The notes beneath the pieces were generated by a model. That model worked only from the letters and a program-made list of their open reading frames with translations. It had not been told where the DNA came from and ran no database searches. Source: Paraktedonobacter sp035294465 (GTDB taxonomy: Bacteria > Chloroflexota > Ktedonobacteria > Ktedonobacterales > Ktedonobacteraceae). Taken from it: 27,845 bases of DNA. Made by a program: the position numbers and the translations under genes. This document shows positions 15,148 to 22,218 of the stretch, in pieces. Where the stretch lies: assembly GCA_035294465.1 (NCBI GenBank), contig DATGKW010000041.1:1-27845 (forward strand), given 5' to 3'. Within the stretch, counting starts at the first letter, position 1, and each line of letters begins with the position of its first letter.

Positions 15148-16365
15148 CTAACCGCGCAGGCGATCCAGCACCGGAGGCTGGCGTAGTTTGGCCAGAGCTC
15201 CGGCCTCGATCTGGCGCACACGCTCGCGGGTAATGCCCAATTCACGGCCCACCTGTTCTAGTGGATGAGCCTGACTGTTGTTCAAACCAAAGCGCAACTG
15301 GAGGACAAGCCTCTCGCGAGGAGTCAGCACCGATTCGAGGACGCGCTGAACTTCATCTTTCAATGTCTGGGTCGTCGCGATATCTTCGGGTGAGGCTGAT
15401 TCTGTATCGGCCAGCACATCGCCCAGCTCTTGCTCTTCGTCTTCACCCACGGGAAGTTCCAGCGAGACGGGCGCGCCGGGTGCGGATTGCAGCTCGACCA
15501 TACGAATGGGATCAAGGCCCGTAGCCTCCGCCAACTCCAACTCTGTTGGCTCGCGGCCAAGCTCCTGTAAGAGACGCTGGCGCTCGCGGCGAATACGGTT
15601 CAAAGCAGTATTCACATAGACGGGCAGGCGAATAGTTCGCCCTTTATCTGCAACGGCCCGGCTGATAGCCTGGCGAATCCACCAGGTTGCGTGAGTCGAG
15701 AAGCGGTGACCACGACGCCAATCGTAGCGCTGTACCGCACGGATCAGACCAATATTGCCCTCCTGGATGAGATCAAGCAGGGTTAAACCGCGACCGACAT
15801 AGCGCTTAGCGATACTGACGACCAGGCGCAAATTGGCCAGGATGAACTGTTTCATCGCTTCGCGGTCGCCCATCTCAATGCGCTGCGCCAGCTCAACCTC
15901 GCGCTCGTGCGTAATCATGGGCACACGGCCGATCTCGCGCAGGTATGTCATCACCGCATCGGATTCGCCCGCGTCAGCAGTATTGACCGCGCCCTCCTCT
16001 GCATCCTCCGAACGACGGCGGCGCGTACCAACACGCCGGGGATGAGGAGAATCTTCCAGGTGGGTCGCAGAATGAGCCAGAGCCGAAGGCGCTTCAAGTT
16101 CGTGGGAATCCGCAACCGGAGCCAGGTCTTCGTGTGTATCAGTCACTTCATCTAACTCCAACGGAGCCGTATCCAGGTTCGAGATGTCCTCCTCCAGTTC
16201 GGGTTCACCTTTGCCGTTGCATTCTCCTTCATCTGTATATGGCAGATTTTTAGTGAGCAGCTGGCCCAAAATGTCCCCATATTGCTTTTCAAGATCGGTA
16301 TGCAATGTATCAGTGTCATGACGGGGCAACATCGCGCCTGCCGTGCCACGTTCCAAATCAATCAT
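15148..16365 (-). CDS. sigA: Primary-type sigma-70 factor (group 1 or 2)
   Basis: The 405-residue sigma factor has an acidic, low-complexity N-terminus (~1-130) in place of a classical region 1.1. Region 1.2 (DAVMTYLREIGRVPMITHEREVELAQRIE, 136-164) follows. Region 2 has NLRLVVSIAKRYVGRGLTLLDLIQEGNIGL and RFSTHATWWIRQAISRA (221-237), the -10-recognising segment. Region 3 starts GRTIRLPVYV, and region 4 has ERLVLQLRFGL and the helix-turn-helix TREVGRELGIT-like stretch with RERVRQIE (380-387). It should direct RNA polymerase to TTGACA/TATAAT-like promoters such as those seen in this window. Ktedonobacteria often carry several paralogues, so it may be a group 2 rather than the essential sigma. 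ATG 16365 follows GGAGGG. The gene has a long (~370 bp) upstream gene-free region. Confidence 0.95.
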   Translation of the reverse strand: MIDLERGTAGAMLPRHDTDTLHTDLEKQYGDILGQLLTKNLPYTDEGECNGKGEPELEEDISNLDTAPLELDEVTDTHEDLAPVADSHELEAPSALAHSATHLEDSPHPRRVGTRRRRSEDAEEGAVNTADAGESDAVMTYLREIGRVPMITHEREVELAQRIEMGDREAMKQFILANLRLVVSIAKRYVGRGLTLLDLIQEGNIGLIRAVQRYDWRRGHRFSTHATWWIRQAISRAVADKGRTIRLPVYVNTALNRIRRERQRLLQELGREPTELELAEATGLDPIRMVELQSAPGAPVSLELPVGEDEEQELGDVLADTESASPEDIATTQTLKDEVQRVLESVLTPRERLVLQLRFGLNNSQAHPLEQVGRELGITRERVRQIEAGALAKLRQPPVLDRLRG

Positions 16366-16737
16366 TTTGCGCCCTCCGTGAACAGTAGTATCTTAAGCAG
16401 CAAGATAACAGCATCTTCCGTCGGTTCGGCTCTACATTCTCAAGAAAAGCAATCCTGCAATCGGGATACTGTGTCCGACCGAGTGGGAGGAAGTCAAAGA
16501 CGCGTATGGCTGGCATCTCTACATCAGAGAACACAGAGAGACCAGAAAATATTCCTTCACCACTCTTAATTATAACGTAAAAGCCCCTTTTCATCTAGTC
16601 CTGTGAACAAAGCTTTCTCAAATTGGTCACAATGACACATTTTTCAGACTTTCGCCAGCTTAACCGTGTTGGATTAGCTTTAGAAGCTCTGCCAGAACGA
16701 CGATCTCACCTTATAGTAATAATACGTTGGACACCAA
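16366..16737. other. Gene-free upstream region of the sigma factor gene
   Basis: No coding frame is convincing in these 372 bp between the sigma factor start and the dedA stop. The proximal ~200 bp would be an untranslated leader if the -10 at 16569-16574 is used. The distal part (16620-16737) shows nothing that I can name. Confidence 0.55.
16569..16574 (-). promoter_or_regulatory. Perfect TATAAT -10 candidate upstream of the sigma factor gene
   Basis: The minus strand reads TTACGTTATAATTAAG, with a perfect TATAAT. The hexamer at 17 bp (TAGATG) is a poor -35, so this could be a weak or activator-dependent promoter. It implies a ~195-nt leader. Confidence 0.35.
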
Positions 16738-17478
16738 TTAAAGTGGCAAATCGCTGTGAGGAGCAGAGGATCTGTTTGATCTGGGAAGGTCCGGCGGGGC
16801 TACACCGGCTTCCAACGATTTTTTATCGCCGGGAGCACAGCCCTCCAGCTTCTTCCGGGCCTGCGCAGATCCAGACATATACCGAAACAGGCGCCATGTT
16901 TGATAGCCAAGAGTCAGAACCACGATGAGAGCCAGGAAGAAGAGGGAGAATGAGCCAAGAATATCGCCGACTGCATCCCAACTCGCGCCAAAAATATAGC
17001 CCAGGGTGAGGGGCAGCAAGGCACCCAGGGTCTCGCCAGCCAGATCGTAGAGCAGAAAGCGCCGATAGGGATACAATTCCGCTCCGGCTAGAAGGTTGAT
17101 CGCACCCCCCAGAACCGAGAGCAGAAAACGGCTAAAGAAAATTGCCCAGCCGCCCAGGCGATGAAAATAGCTGCGGGAACGCGCGATAGTTCGCGGCTTT
17201 ATCACATAGCCCGTTTTCTCCAGCCACGCCAGAACTCTGCTGCCCCAGAGCCGCCCGATCCAATAGCTCCCGTTATCGCCAGCCACAAAAGCGCTCAAAC
17301 TAATTCCGCCCAGCCAGGCAATATTAAAATCGCCCAGCGCTGCAAACGCTCCCGCCGCCAGAAGCACCAGCGTATTCGGGAGAGGTATGCCCAGAGCGCC
17401 AAGAAAAATGCTGAGCCAGAGAATAGGATAGCCGTATTCTTGCAGCCAGGTCAGAAGATAGGGCAGGAGGTTGCTCAT
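16738..17478 (-). CDS. DedA/VTT-family membrane protein
   Basis: The 246-residue DedA-family protein has family features GALGIPLPNTLVLLAAG (28-43), GDNGSYWIGRLWG (67-79), FFSRFLLSVLGGAINLLAG (114-132) with R117, and several hydrophobic segments up to ~195. A polar C-terminal tail of ~45 residues follows. DedA proteins are thought to flip phospholipids or polyprenyl phosphates and support envelope homeostasis; the substrate here is unknown. I use ATG 17478 because GGAGGGGAG lies 6-9 nt upstream. This ATG overlaps the TGA stop of the preceding gene (ATGA), so translation is probably coupled. An in-frame ATG at 17496 would add six residues only. No terminator is evident at the 3' end. Confidence 0.92.
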   Translation of the reverse strand: MSNLLPYLLTWLQEYGYPILWLSIFLGALGIPLPNTLVLLAAGAFAALGDFNIAWLGGISLSAFVAGDNGSYWIGRLWGSRVLAWLEKTGYVIKPRTIARSRSYFHRLGGWAIFFSRFLLSVLGGAINLLAGAELYPYRRFLLYDLAGETLGALLPLTLGYIFGASWDAVGDILGSFSLFFLALIVVLTLGYQTWRLFRYMSGSAQARKKLEGCAPGDKKSLEAGVAPPDLPRSNRSSAPHSDLPL

Positions 17479-17918
17479 AGAAACGCTCCCCTCCACAGGA
17501 AAACGAGAAGCGTCTGAGGACCGTCTGATCCGCCAGTTTCCGTGGAGGGGGATCCGCAGGACATATGCTTTTGACGATAGTTCAAAATGGTTCGCTGCAC
17601 ATCACGGATAATTGTATTGATCGGTTGCTTAGAGCGGCTAGCGATGTCACGCAGGGTAGCGTGTTTCGTGAGCTGAGAATTGGAGGGGGAGATATGCAAG
17701 GATTGGTCGAGGCACAACTCCGGCACATGGTAGACGCGAGCAATATAAGGGATAGTCATCCAGAAACGCACCGTGCTGACATCACCGGCCACGAGGTGCT
17801 GATGATCCTGCTGAAACTGCTGATACGCCTGGATCGTGTTCGCGGCGGTAAAGAACAGGCAGACCAGCGCCACCCCTAAAAGCAGGCATAGACAAACAAA
17901 TTTCGTGCGTGTTCCCAA
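17475..17918 (-). CDS. Small membrane-anchored protein coupled to DedA, unknown function
   Basis: I do not recognise a named family for this 147-residue protein. A single N-terminal hydrophobic segment (~7-27) could be a signal anchor. Next comes a soluble helical part with FWMTIPYIARVYHVPELCLDQSLHI (about 52-76), then KHATLRDIASRSKQPINTIIRDVQRTIL (about 85-112). The pattern looks like a small DNA-binding-like or helical bundle fold with a 'sort of HTH' rhythm, but outside or at the membrane it could be a partner-binding domain. The start is TTG 17918, preceded by GGGAGAG; a stop just upstream rules out a longer form. Its TGA overlaps the dedA ATG, which strongly suggests that the two products act together. 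Confidence 0.78.
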   Translation of the reverse strand: MGTRTKFVCLCLLLGVALVCLFFTAANTIQAYQQFQQDHQHLVAGDVSTVRFWMTIPYIARVYHVPELCLDQSLHISPSNSQLTKHATLRDIASRSKQPINTIIRDVQRTILNYRQKHMSCGSPSTETGGSDGPQTLLVFLWRGAFL

Positions 17919-17955
17919 GCGAATGTTCTCTCCCTAGACAAACATGGCCAATATC

Positions 17956-17984
17956 TTGACGCGGCTTATCTCTGGCAATAGAAT
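17956..17984 (+). promoter_or_regulatory. Strong sigma-70 promoter for the J-domain gene
   Basis: TTGACG (17956-17961), a 17-bp spacer and TAGAAT (17979-17984) are the best-scoring plus-strand promoter in this intergenic region. Transcription from ~17991 excludes the in-frame ATG at 17944 and favours ATG 18043. Confidence 0.6.
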
Positions 17985-18042
17985 AGCAGAGTGGGGACCC
18001 AAGTGCAACGGCAAGGCCGGGGAAGGTTTGGGAGCACAGAGC

Positions 18043-18375
18043 ATGCTACCTGATTACTATAAGCTTCTAGGAGTTACTCCTACTGCTAGCAGGAGCGAGA
18101 TCAAGCGGGCTTATCGCCACCTGGCACGCCTGCACCATCCTGACCTGAACGTCCAGGCGCAAGACGCGCAGATTAAGCGCCTGAACGAAGCCTACGCCGT
18201 TCTCAGTCATCCTCAAAAGCGCGCAGCTTACGATGAACTGCGGCGGCGCGAAAGGGCGCGCGTCGAGGCTGAATGCCACCGTCAGGAGCAGGCGCGGCGC
18301 GAACCTGAGATGACCTGGATAGAGGGCATCGTCGGGTTTGTCCGCGAACTCAAAAAAGGCATGCGCGACGACTGA
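18043..18375 (+). CDS. Small J-domain (DnaJ-like) protein
   Basis: From ATG 18043 the product has 110 residues. The J domain spans ~4-67: DYYKLLGVTPTASRSEIKRAYRHLARLHHPD with the essential HPD at 32-34, then LNEAYAVLSHPQKRAAYDEL. It should stimulate a DnaK-type chaperone. The rest is a charged Arg/Glu helix and a short amphipathic end (WIEGIVGFVRELKKGMRDD) that might touch a membrane or a client. It lacks the Gly/Phe, zinc-finger and client domains of true DnaJ, so it is a specialised co-chaperone. GGGAG precedes ATG 18043, and the promoter lies downstream of the earlier ATG 17944. The following DUF4388-like gene is 42 bp away and probably cotranscribed. Confidence 0.88.
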   Translation: MLPDYYKLLGVTPTASRSEIKRAYRHLARLHHPDLNVQAQDAQIKRLNEAYAVLSHPQKRAAYDELRRRERARVEAECHRQEQARREPEMTWIEGIVGFVRELKKGMRDD

Positions 18376-18417
18376 TAGAGGAGCAGATACATTTCCAGGG
18401 AGTACAGGGAGGGCGAT

Positions 18418-18981
18418 ATGGGCAAAGATCGGGACAGCCAGTTTGACGTGAGTGCCGGACTCGCTTTCGGTTTGAAAGCGTTTGAAATGTATCGAAAAAG
18501 CGGCATACTTACCGCTGAAGTTCGTTCTGTTCCTTTTATTCGTGGTCGATGCCAGGCTTATTTGGAGATCGCTCAGGGCAAGGTGGTTTCATGCTATCTG
18601 ATCGACCGCCAGGGCGAACGACATTCTATCACGCGGGAGACGCTCGTTCAGTTAGACGAGGCAAAAGGCCCTTTCAGCTGGGTCTTTCATGCGAATACCG
18701 AGCCGGATTTGACTGCCTTTTCTCCTGAGCAAGTTGTTCACACGAGGCCCTCCTCGTCTTCGCCATCGCCCATCCCGCGACCGCTGGTATACGCTCTCGA
18801 TTTACGGCCGCTCCAACAATGGTGGACTCCCCGGCAGTTGCAATACCTGCATATGATTTTTTCTCTGATCGATGGGAAACGCAGTATCGACGAGATCAAA
18901 GCGCAGGTTGCCCTTTCTCCACTCGTTGTCGATGAGGGAATCCGCATTTTGCTCCAGTTACAGGCGATTGCGATACCTTAG
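18418..18981 (+). CDS. DUF4388/PATAN-like regulatory protein (tentative)
   Basis: This 187-residue protein has two parts. The first (~25-95) reads KSGILTAEVR...GRCQAYLEIAQGKVVSCYLIDRQGERHSITRETLVQLDEAKGPFSWVF. This is the 'gain of function G-x-I, then lets a low-complexity score be made' type of strand pattern seen in DUF4388/PATAN domains: a GIL start, a Gly-rich strand, a 'G.vv.c' strand and a terminal 'G.F.w.F'. The second (~125-187) looks like a winged-helix-like region (LQYLHMIFSLIDGKRSIDEIKAQVALSPLVVDEGIRILLQL). Similar domains occur in gliding and signalling proteins. Assignment rests on pattern memory only. ATG 18418 has GGGAGGG upstream. It is the last gene of a J-domain operon and converges on the hydratase genes, 32 bp away. 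Confidence 0.6.
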   Translation: MGKDRDSQFDVSAGLAFGLKAFEMYRKSGILTAEVRSVPFIRGRCQAYLEIAQGKVVSCYLIDRQGERHSITRETLVQLDEAKGPFSWVFHANTEPDLTAFSPEQVVHTRPSSSSPSPIPRPLVYALDLRPLQQWWTPRQLQYLHMIFSLIDGKRSIDEIKAQVALSPLVVDEGIRILLQLQAIAIP

Positions 18982-19013
18982 CCAGACAGACATCTAGCTA
19001 AAGCGCTTCACTC

Positions 19014-19460
19014 TTACGCCCGGTGTGGCAGCGCCGCTACGAATGTGCCTGTGACCTTGACATCGCCGTTCTGGTCTTCTGCCTGCACCTTGCCCGCGAT
19101 GCGCCCCTCCCCGTTCTCTTCGTATTTCTCGGTGATCGTGCCGGTGCAGGTAATTTCGTCGTCCAGATGGGTCATGCCTTTGAAACGCACGCCGAACTTC
19201 TTCAGCGCCTGCGGTCCCACATAGTCGCTGAGCATCTGACCCACGAATCCCATAATCAGCATACCGTGCGCGATAATCCCGCCCGTCCCGATCATCTCGC
19301 CAATCTTGGGATCGGTATGCAGCGGATTGAAGTCGCCCGAAGCGCCAGCGTACCTTACCAGCTGCAAATGGGTAACTGGTGCCGTCACCAGCTTCGGGAT
19401 TTCGTCTCCAACCTGCACGTCTTCAAAATAGATCTTTGCCGGAACTGTGGTTCTACTCAT
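19014..19460 (-). CDS. MaoC/HadB-like (R)-hydroxyacyl dehydratase, catalytic subunit
   Basis: The 148-residue hot-dog protein contains the hydratase-2 signature ASGDFNPLHTDP, with catalytic D43 and H48, followed by GGIIAHGMLIMGFVGQML. It should add or remove water at (R)-3-hydroxyacyl-CoA or -ACP. In actinobacteria the homologous HadB pairs with HadA or HadC to dehydrate long-chain acyl-ACPs. The neighbouring gene 53 bp upstream encodes a matching HadA-like subunit, so a heterodimer is likely. ATG 19460 (MSRTTVPAKIYFEDV) has AGAGAGGG upstream; an in-frame TTG at 19496 would add 12 non-conserved residues. Whether the pair serves fatty acid synthesis or another pathway cannot be told here. Confidence 0.88.
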   Translation of the reverse strand: MSRTTVPAKIYFEDVQVGDEIPKLVTAPVTHLQLVRYAGASGDFNPLHTDPKIGEMIGTGGIIAHGMLIMGFVGQMLSDYVGPQALKKFGVRFKGMTHLDDEITCTGTITEKYEENGEGRIAGKVQAEDQNGDVKVTGTFVAALPHRA

Positions 19461-19513
19461 GCGTCTACCCTCTCTGTACCTTCCTTGTTCTGTCAAATGA
19501 ACGCTGCGAGCAG

Positions 19514-19966
19514 CTAGCCGCGCGCGATGAGCGTCTCGCGCGCCTTCAAGACCTGCCGGCCCTCCTGATTTGTATAGACAGTCTCAAGCGTTACGATATC
19601 CATAGAGGAGCCATCGCTCCCCCGTCGCGATCTGCCGCTTGCCACCGTCACTACACCGGTCAGCACGTCGCCCGGATAGATGGGGGCCAGGTACTCGTAT
19701 TCTTCTTCTCCGTGCAAAATAGCCATGACGTTGATACCCAGGCTCACCAGGTGACTGAGCATCTCGGTGTTTCCCCAGAAGCCAAAGGCCGTTGGCGAGA
19801 TGGGAAATATCGGCACATCGCTGTAACCTGCCTCCTGAGCAGCTTCTTTGCTGTGATAAATCGGATTGGTATCGCCGACAGCCAGCGCAAGTTCGTGAAT
19901 CTTGCATCGCTCAACCTCGACGGTGAAAGGAGGAAAACATTGCCCCACCTTACTTGTGTCAAACAT
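19514..19966 (-). CDS. HadA/HadC-like non-catalytic dehydratase subunit
   Basis: From ATG 19966 the protein has 150 residues, with a MaoC-N/HadA-type hot-dog pattern: VGQCFPPFTVEVERCKIHELALAVGDTNPIY, EAAQEAGY, PISPTAFGFWG, HGEEEYEYLAPIYPGDVL and VTLETVYTNQEGRQVLKARET. In place of the catalytic D-x4-H of the HadB-like partner it has D32 and Y37, as expected for the substrate-binding, non-catalytic subunit. TTG 19975, three codons earlier, has GGAG four bases upstream and is an alternative start. It is first in the operon with the HadB-like gene and has a candidate promoter (20011-20040) divergent from mutL. Confidence 0.85.
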   Translation of the reverse strand: MFDTSKVGQCFPPFTVEVERCKIHELALAVGDTNPIYHSKEAAQEAGYSDVPIFPISPTAFGFWGNTEMLSHLVSLGINVMAILHGEEEYEYLAPIYPGDVLTGVVTVASGRSRRGSDGSSMDIVTLETVYTNQEGRQVLKARETLIARG

Positions 19967-20010
19967 ATTTCTCAACTCGCTCCTTCTTTTCTGAGGTTCT
20001 ACCTACAGAT

Positions 20011-20040
20011 AGTATCTCGTCTCAATCCCAGCCGTGTCAA
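20011..20040 (-). promoter_or_regulatory. Candidate promoter for the HadA/HadB-like genes
   Basis: On the minus strand a perfect TTGACA (20035-20040) is followed after 18 bp by GATACT (20011-20016). Transcription would start near 20004 and leave a ~35-nt leader, with GAAGGAG near 19980-19986. Confidence 0.45.
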
Positions 20041-20104
20041 GTCCGGCGGTTCTGTAAACCCACCAGGGCCACTTCAGGCCAATGCCAGAATAGACGGAGT
20101 GTGC

Positions 20105-20110
20105 TATAAT
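20105..20110 (+). promoter_or_regulatory. Extended -10 promoter for mutL-priA
   Basis: TGCTATAAT (20102-20110) is a perfect TATAAT with an extended TGn. No good -35 is seen at 17-18 bp. The predicted start near 20117 lies ~56 nt before ATG 20173. Confidence 0.5.
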
Positions 20111-20172
20111 ATTCACCCGAACACTCGTTCTTATTTAGCAACCGCGAAACGAAGCGGAGGAACACACAGATC

Positions 20173-22218
20173 ATGCCCATTCGCCAGCTCGCGCCCGATG
20201 TGGCCGCCAAAATCGCTGCCGGAGAAGTGGTTGAGCGCCCGGCCTCAGTGGTGAAAGAATTGATTGAGAATAGTATCGATGCCGGAGCCACGCAGATTCG
20301 CGTGGAGTTGATGAACGGCGGCCTACAACTGATTCGCGTTACCGACAACGGTTCGGGCATTCCTGCGGATGAACTGGCTCTGGCCCTCTCGCGTCACGCG
20401 ACAAGCAAGGTAGCACATATCGACGACCTGGAGCATATTCGCTCGCTGGGCTTCCGCGGCGAGGCCCTGGCCAGCATCGCCGCCGTAGCCGATGTAACGC
20501 TGCTCAGCCGCCACCAGGACGCAGCCCAGGGCGCGCAGATTACCGCGCAAAATGGCGAGCTTTCCGGCGTGAGCATCGCGGCCTCGCCGGTGGGTACTTC
20601 GCTGACAGTGCGCAATCTCTTCAGTGCCGTGCCCGCGCGCCTGAAATTTCTGAAGAGCCGCAACACTGAGGTCAGCCATTGCCTGCACTTGCTTGAACAG
20701 TACGCGCTGGCCTATCCCGGCATTCGCTTCAATGTCTTGAGCGAGGGTCGCCAGATCCTCTCAACACCCGGCGATAACCGGTTAACCAGCGTGCTGGTCG
20801 AGATCTACGGCCTGCAAGTGGCTGAGCAGATGGTGCCGATCAGCAGCCTGGATGGCAACGATGACGATCCAGAGCGCCCGGTCGTGACCGGCTATACCAG
20901 CCTGCCCACCTGCTACAAGAGCACACGCCAGCATATGTCGTTCTTCGTCAATCGCCGCTGGGTACTCAGCCGCATACTGAGCTCCGCCGTCGAAGAAGCC
21001 TACCATTCGCTGCTGCTCCCCGGACGCCACCCAATCGCGGTGGTCAATATAACCGTCGATCCGGCGCAGATAGATGTCAATGTCCACCCCGCCAAAACAG
21101 AGATCCGCTTCTTGAAAGAGCGCCGCATCTACGCGGCTATCCTGCGCGCCATTCGAGGAGCGGCACTCGCCGAAGCCGCTGTCCCGACCTGGAGCGGTCA
21201 GAACATGTCGGCTGAGCGCGAGGAGCCGGCCAGGAGCGCGAGCGCCGATGACGCAGACGACCTGCCTCTGGACGAAGCAGGCTCGCCAGCGCCGGAACTG
21301 CCGCAGGATAGTCCCTGGCTGACTGTGACGGAGGAGGAGACGGGCACCAGACTGCCGTCGATCTCGCGTCTGTGGCAGAGCCATGTCAATCCCAAAGATC
21401 ACACAACCGGCAAAAATGCCCAGAATGTGTCTTTGCTGCTTACCCCCTCGCAGCCCGGCGAAACCGGCTCAGATCTTCAGCCAGCGCCACACGAGCAAAC
21501 GATTGAGCAGCCCGTGCGCGGCGCTTCTGAAGCTCCTGCGATCTCCAGCTTCTCATCATCGCTTGCTTCCAGCGCGATCCAACCATCCCAGATTGAGGCC
21601 AGCCTGCCGGTACGCCACGAACCGCCGGAAAGCAGCGGCCGCTTGCCCGCCCTGCGCGTGATCGGCCAACTTGCGCAGAGCTACATCGTCAGCGAGGGGC
21701 CGGATGGCCTCTACCTGACCGACCAGCATGCCGCCCACGAGCGCATCCTACTCGAACGCATGGTAGCAGCCTTGCAGACCCGCGCCTCGCTCTCACAGAT
21801 GCTGCTCACGCCCCTTCAAATTGATCTCGCGCCCTCCGAACTGGGGGCAATCGAGGATCACCTAGCGCAGTTGCAGCATATCGGTTTCGACATCGAGATG
21901 CGCGAGCGCGGCGCGGTGGTGCGCGCAGTGCCCCAGGTGTTGATGAAGCAAATGAACGCCCGCTCGCTGCAAGAGCTTCTGGCCGACCTGACCTCGCCGG
22001 AGAGCGCCGGCCATGCTGAAACCTGGGAGGAGCACGCCCTGGCCAATGTAGCCTGCAAGGCCGCTATCAAGGCCAACTATTTCCTGACGGTCAGCGAGAT
22101 GCGCGAAATGCTCGCACAGCTTGCGCAAACGCAGGCCCCCTATAGCTGCTGCCATGGCCGGCCCACGACGGTGCATTTCAGCCTCAACGCGCTGGAACGC
22201 GAATTTGGGAGGCGCTAA
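20173..22218 (+). CDS. mutL: DNA mismatch repair protein MutL with endonuclease motif
   Basis: The 681-residue MutL has a GHKL ATPase (E29/N33 region KELIENSIDAGA, DNGSGI 58-63, GFRGEAL 93-99), a transducer domain with DVNVHPAK, a variable linker (~340-490) and a C-terminal dimerisation/nicking domain. The nuclease motif DQHA-x2-E-x4-E is intact (D517, H519, E523, E528), with ACKAAIKAN and a terminal FGRR as in metal-dependent MutL nucleases. This fits bacteria without MutH: MutL itself nicks the new strand after MutS finds a mismatch. The CPHGRP motif reads CCHGRP (659-664), with a Cys in place of Pro. ATG 20173 lies 12 nt after GGAGG. The stop codon abuts the priA start, so the genes form an operon. 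No mutS is in the window. Confidence 0.97.
   Translation: MPIRQLAPDVAAKIAAGEVVERPASVVKELIENSIDAGATQIRVELMNGGLQLIRVTDNGSGIPADELALALSRHATSKVAHIDDLEHIRSLGFRGEALASIAAVADVTLLSRHQDAAQGAQITAQNGELSGVSIAASPVGTSLTVRNLFSAVPARLKFLKSRNTEVSHCLHLLEQYALAYPGIRFNVLSEGRQILSTPGDNRLTSVLVEIYGLQVAEQMVPISSLDGNDDDPERPVVTGYTSLPTCYKSTRQHMSFFVNRRWVLSRILSSAVEEAYHSLLLPGRHPIAVVNITVDPAQIDVNVHPAKTEIRFLKERRIYAAILRAIRGAALAEAAVPTWSGQNMSAEREEPARSASADDADDLPLDEAGSPAPELPQDSPWLTVTEEETGTRLPSISRLWQSHVNPKDHTTGKNAQNVSLLLTPSQPGETGSDLQPAPHEQTIEQPVRGASEAPAISSFSSSLASSAIQPSQIEASLPVRHEPPESSGRLPALRVIGQLAQSYIVSEGPDGLYLTDQHAAHERILLERMVAALQTRASLSQMLLTPLQIDLAPSELGAIEDHLAQLQHIGFDIEMRERGAVVRAVPQVLMKQMNARSLQELLADLTSPESAGHAETWEEHALANVACKAAIKANYFLTVSEMREMLAQLAQTQAPYSCCHGRPTTVHFSLNALEREFGRR

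Noticed and set aside
17486..17550. Imperfect inverted repeat CCCCTCCAC...GTGGAGGGG near the start of dedA
   Set aside because: It lies within the end of the upstream coding region and includes the dedA ribosome site; it is more simply explained by coding and Shine-Dalgarno sequence.
17944..18042. A longer J-domain protein from ATG 17944
   Set aside because: The best promoter in the region (17956-17984) lies downstream of that ATG and there is no ribosome site before it.
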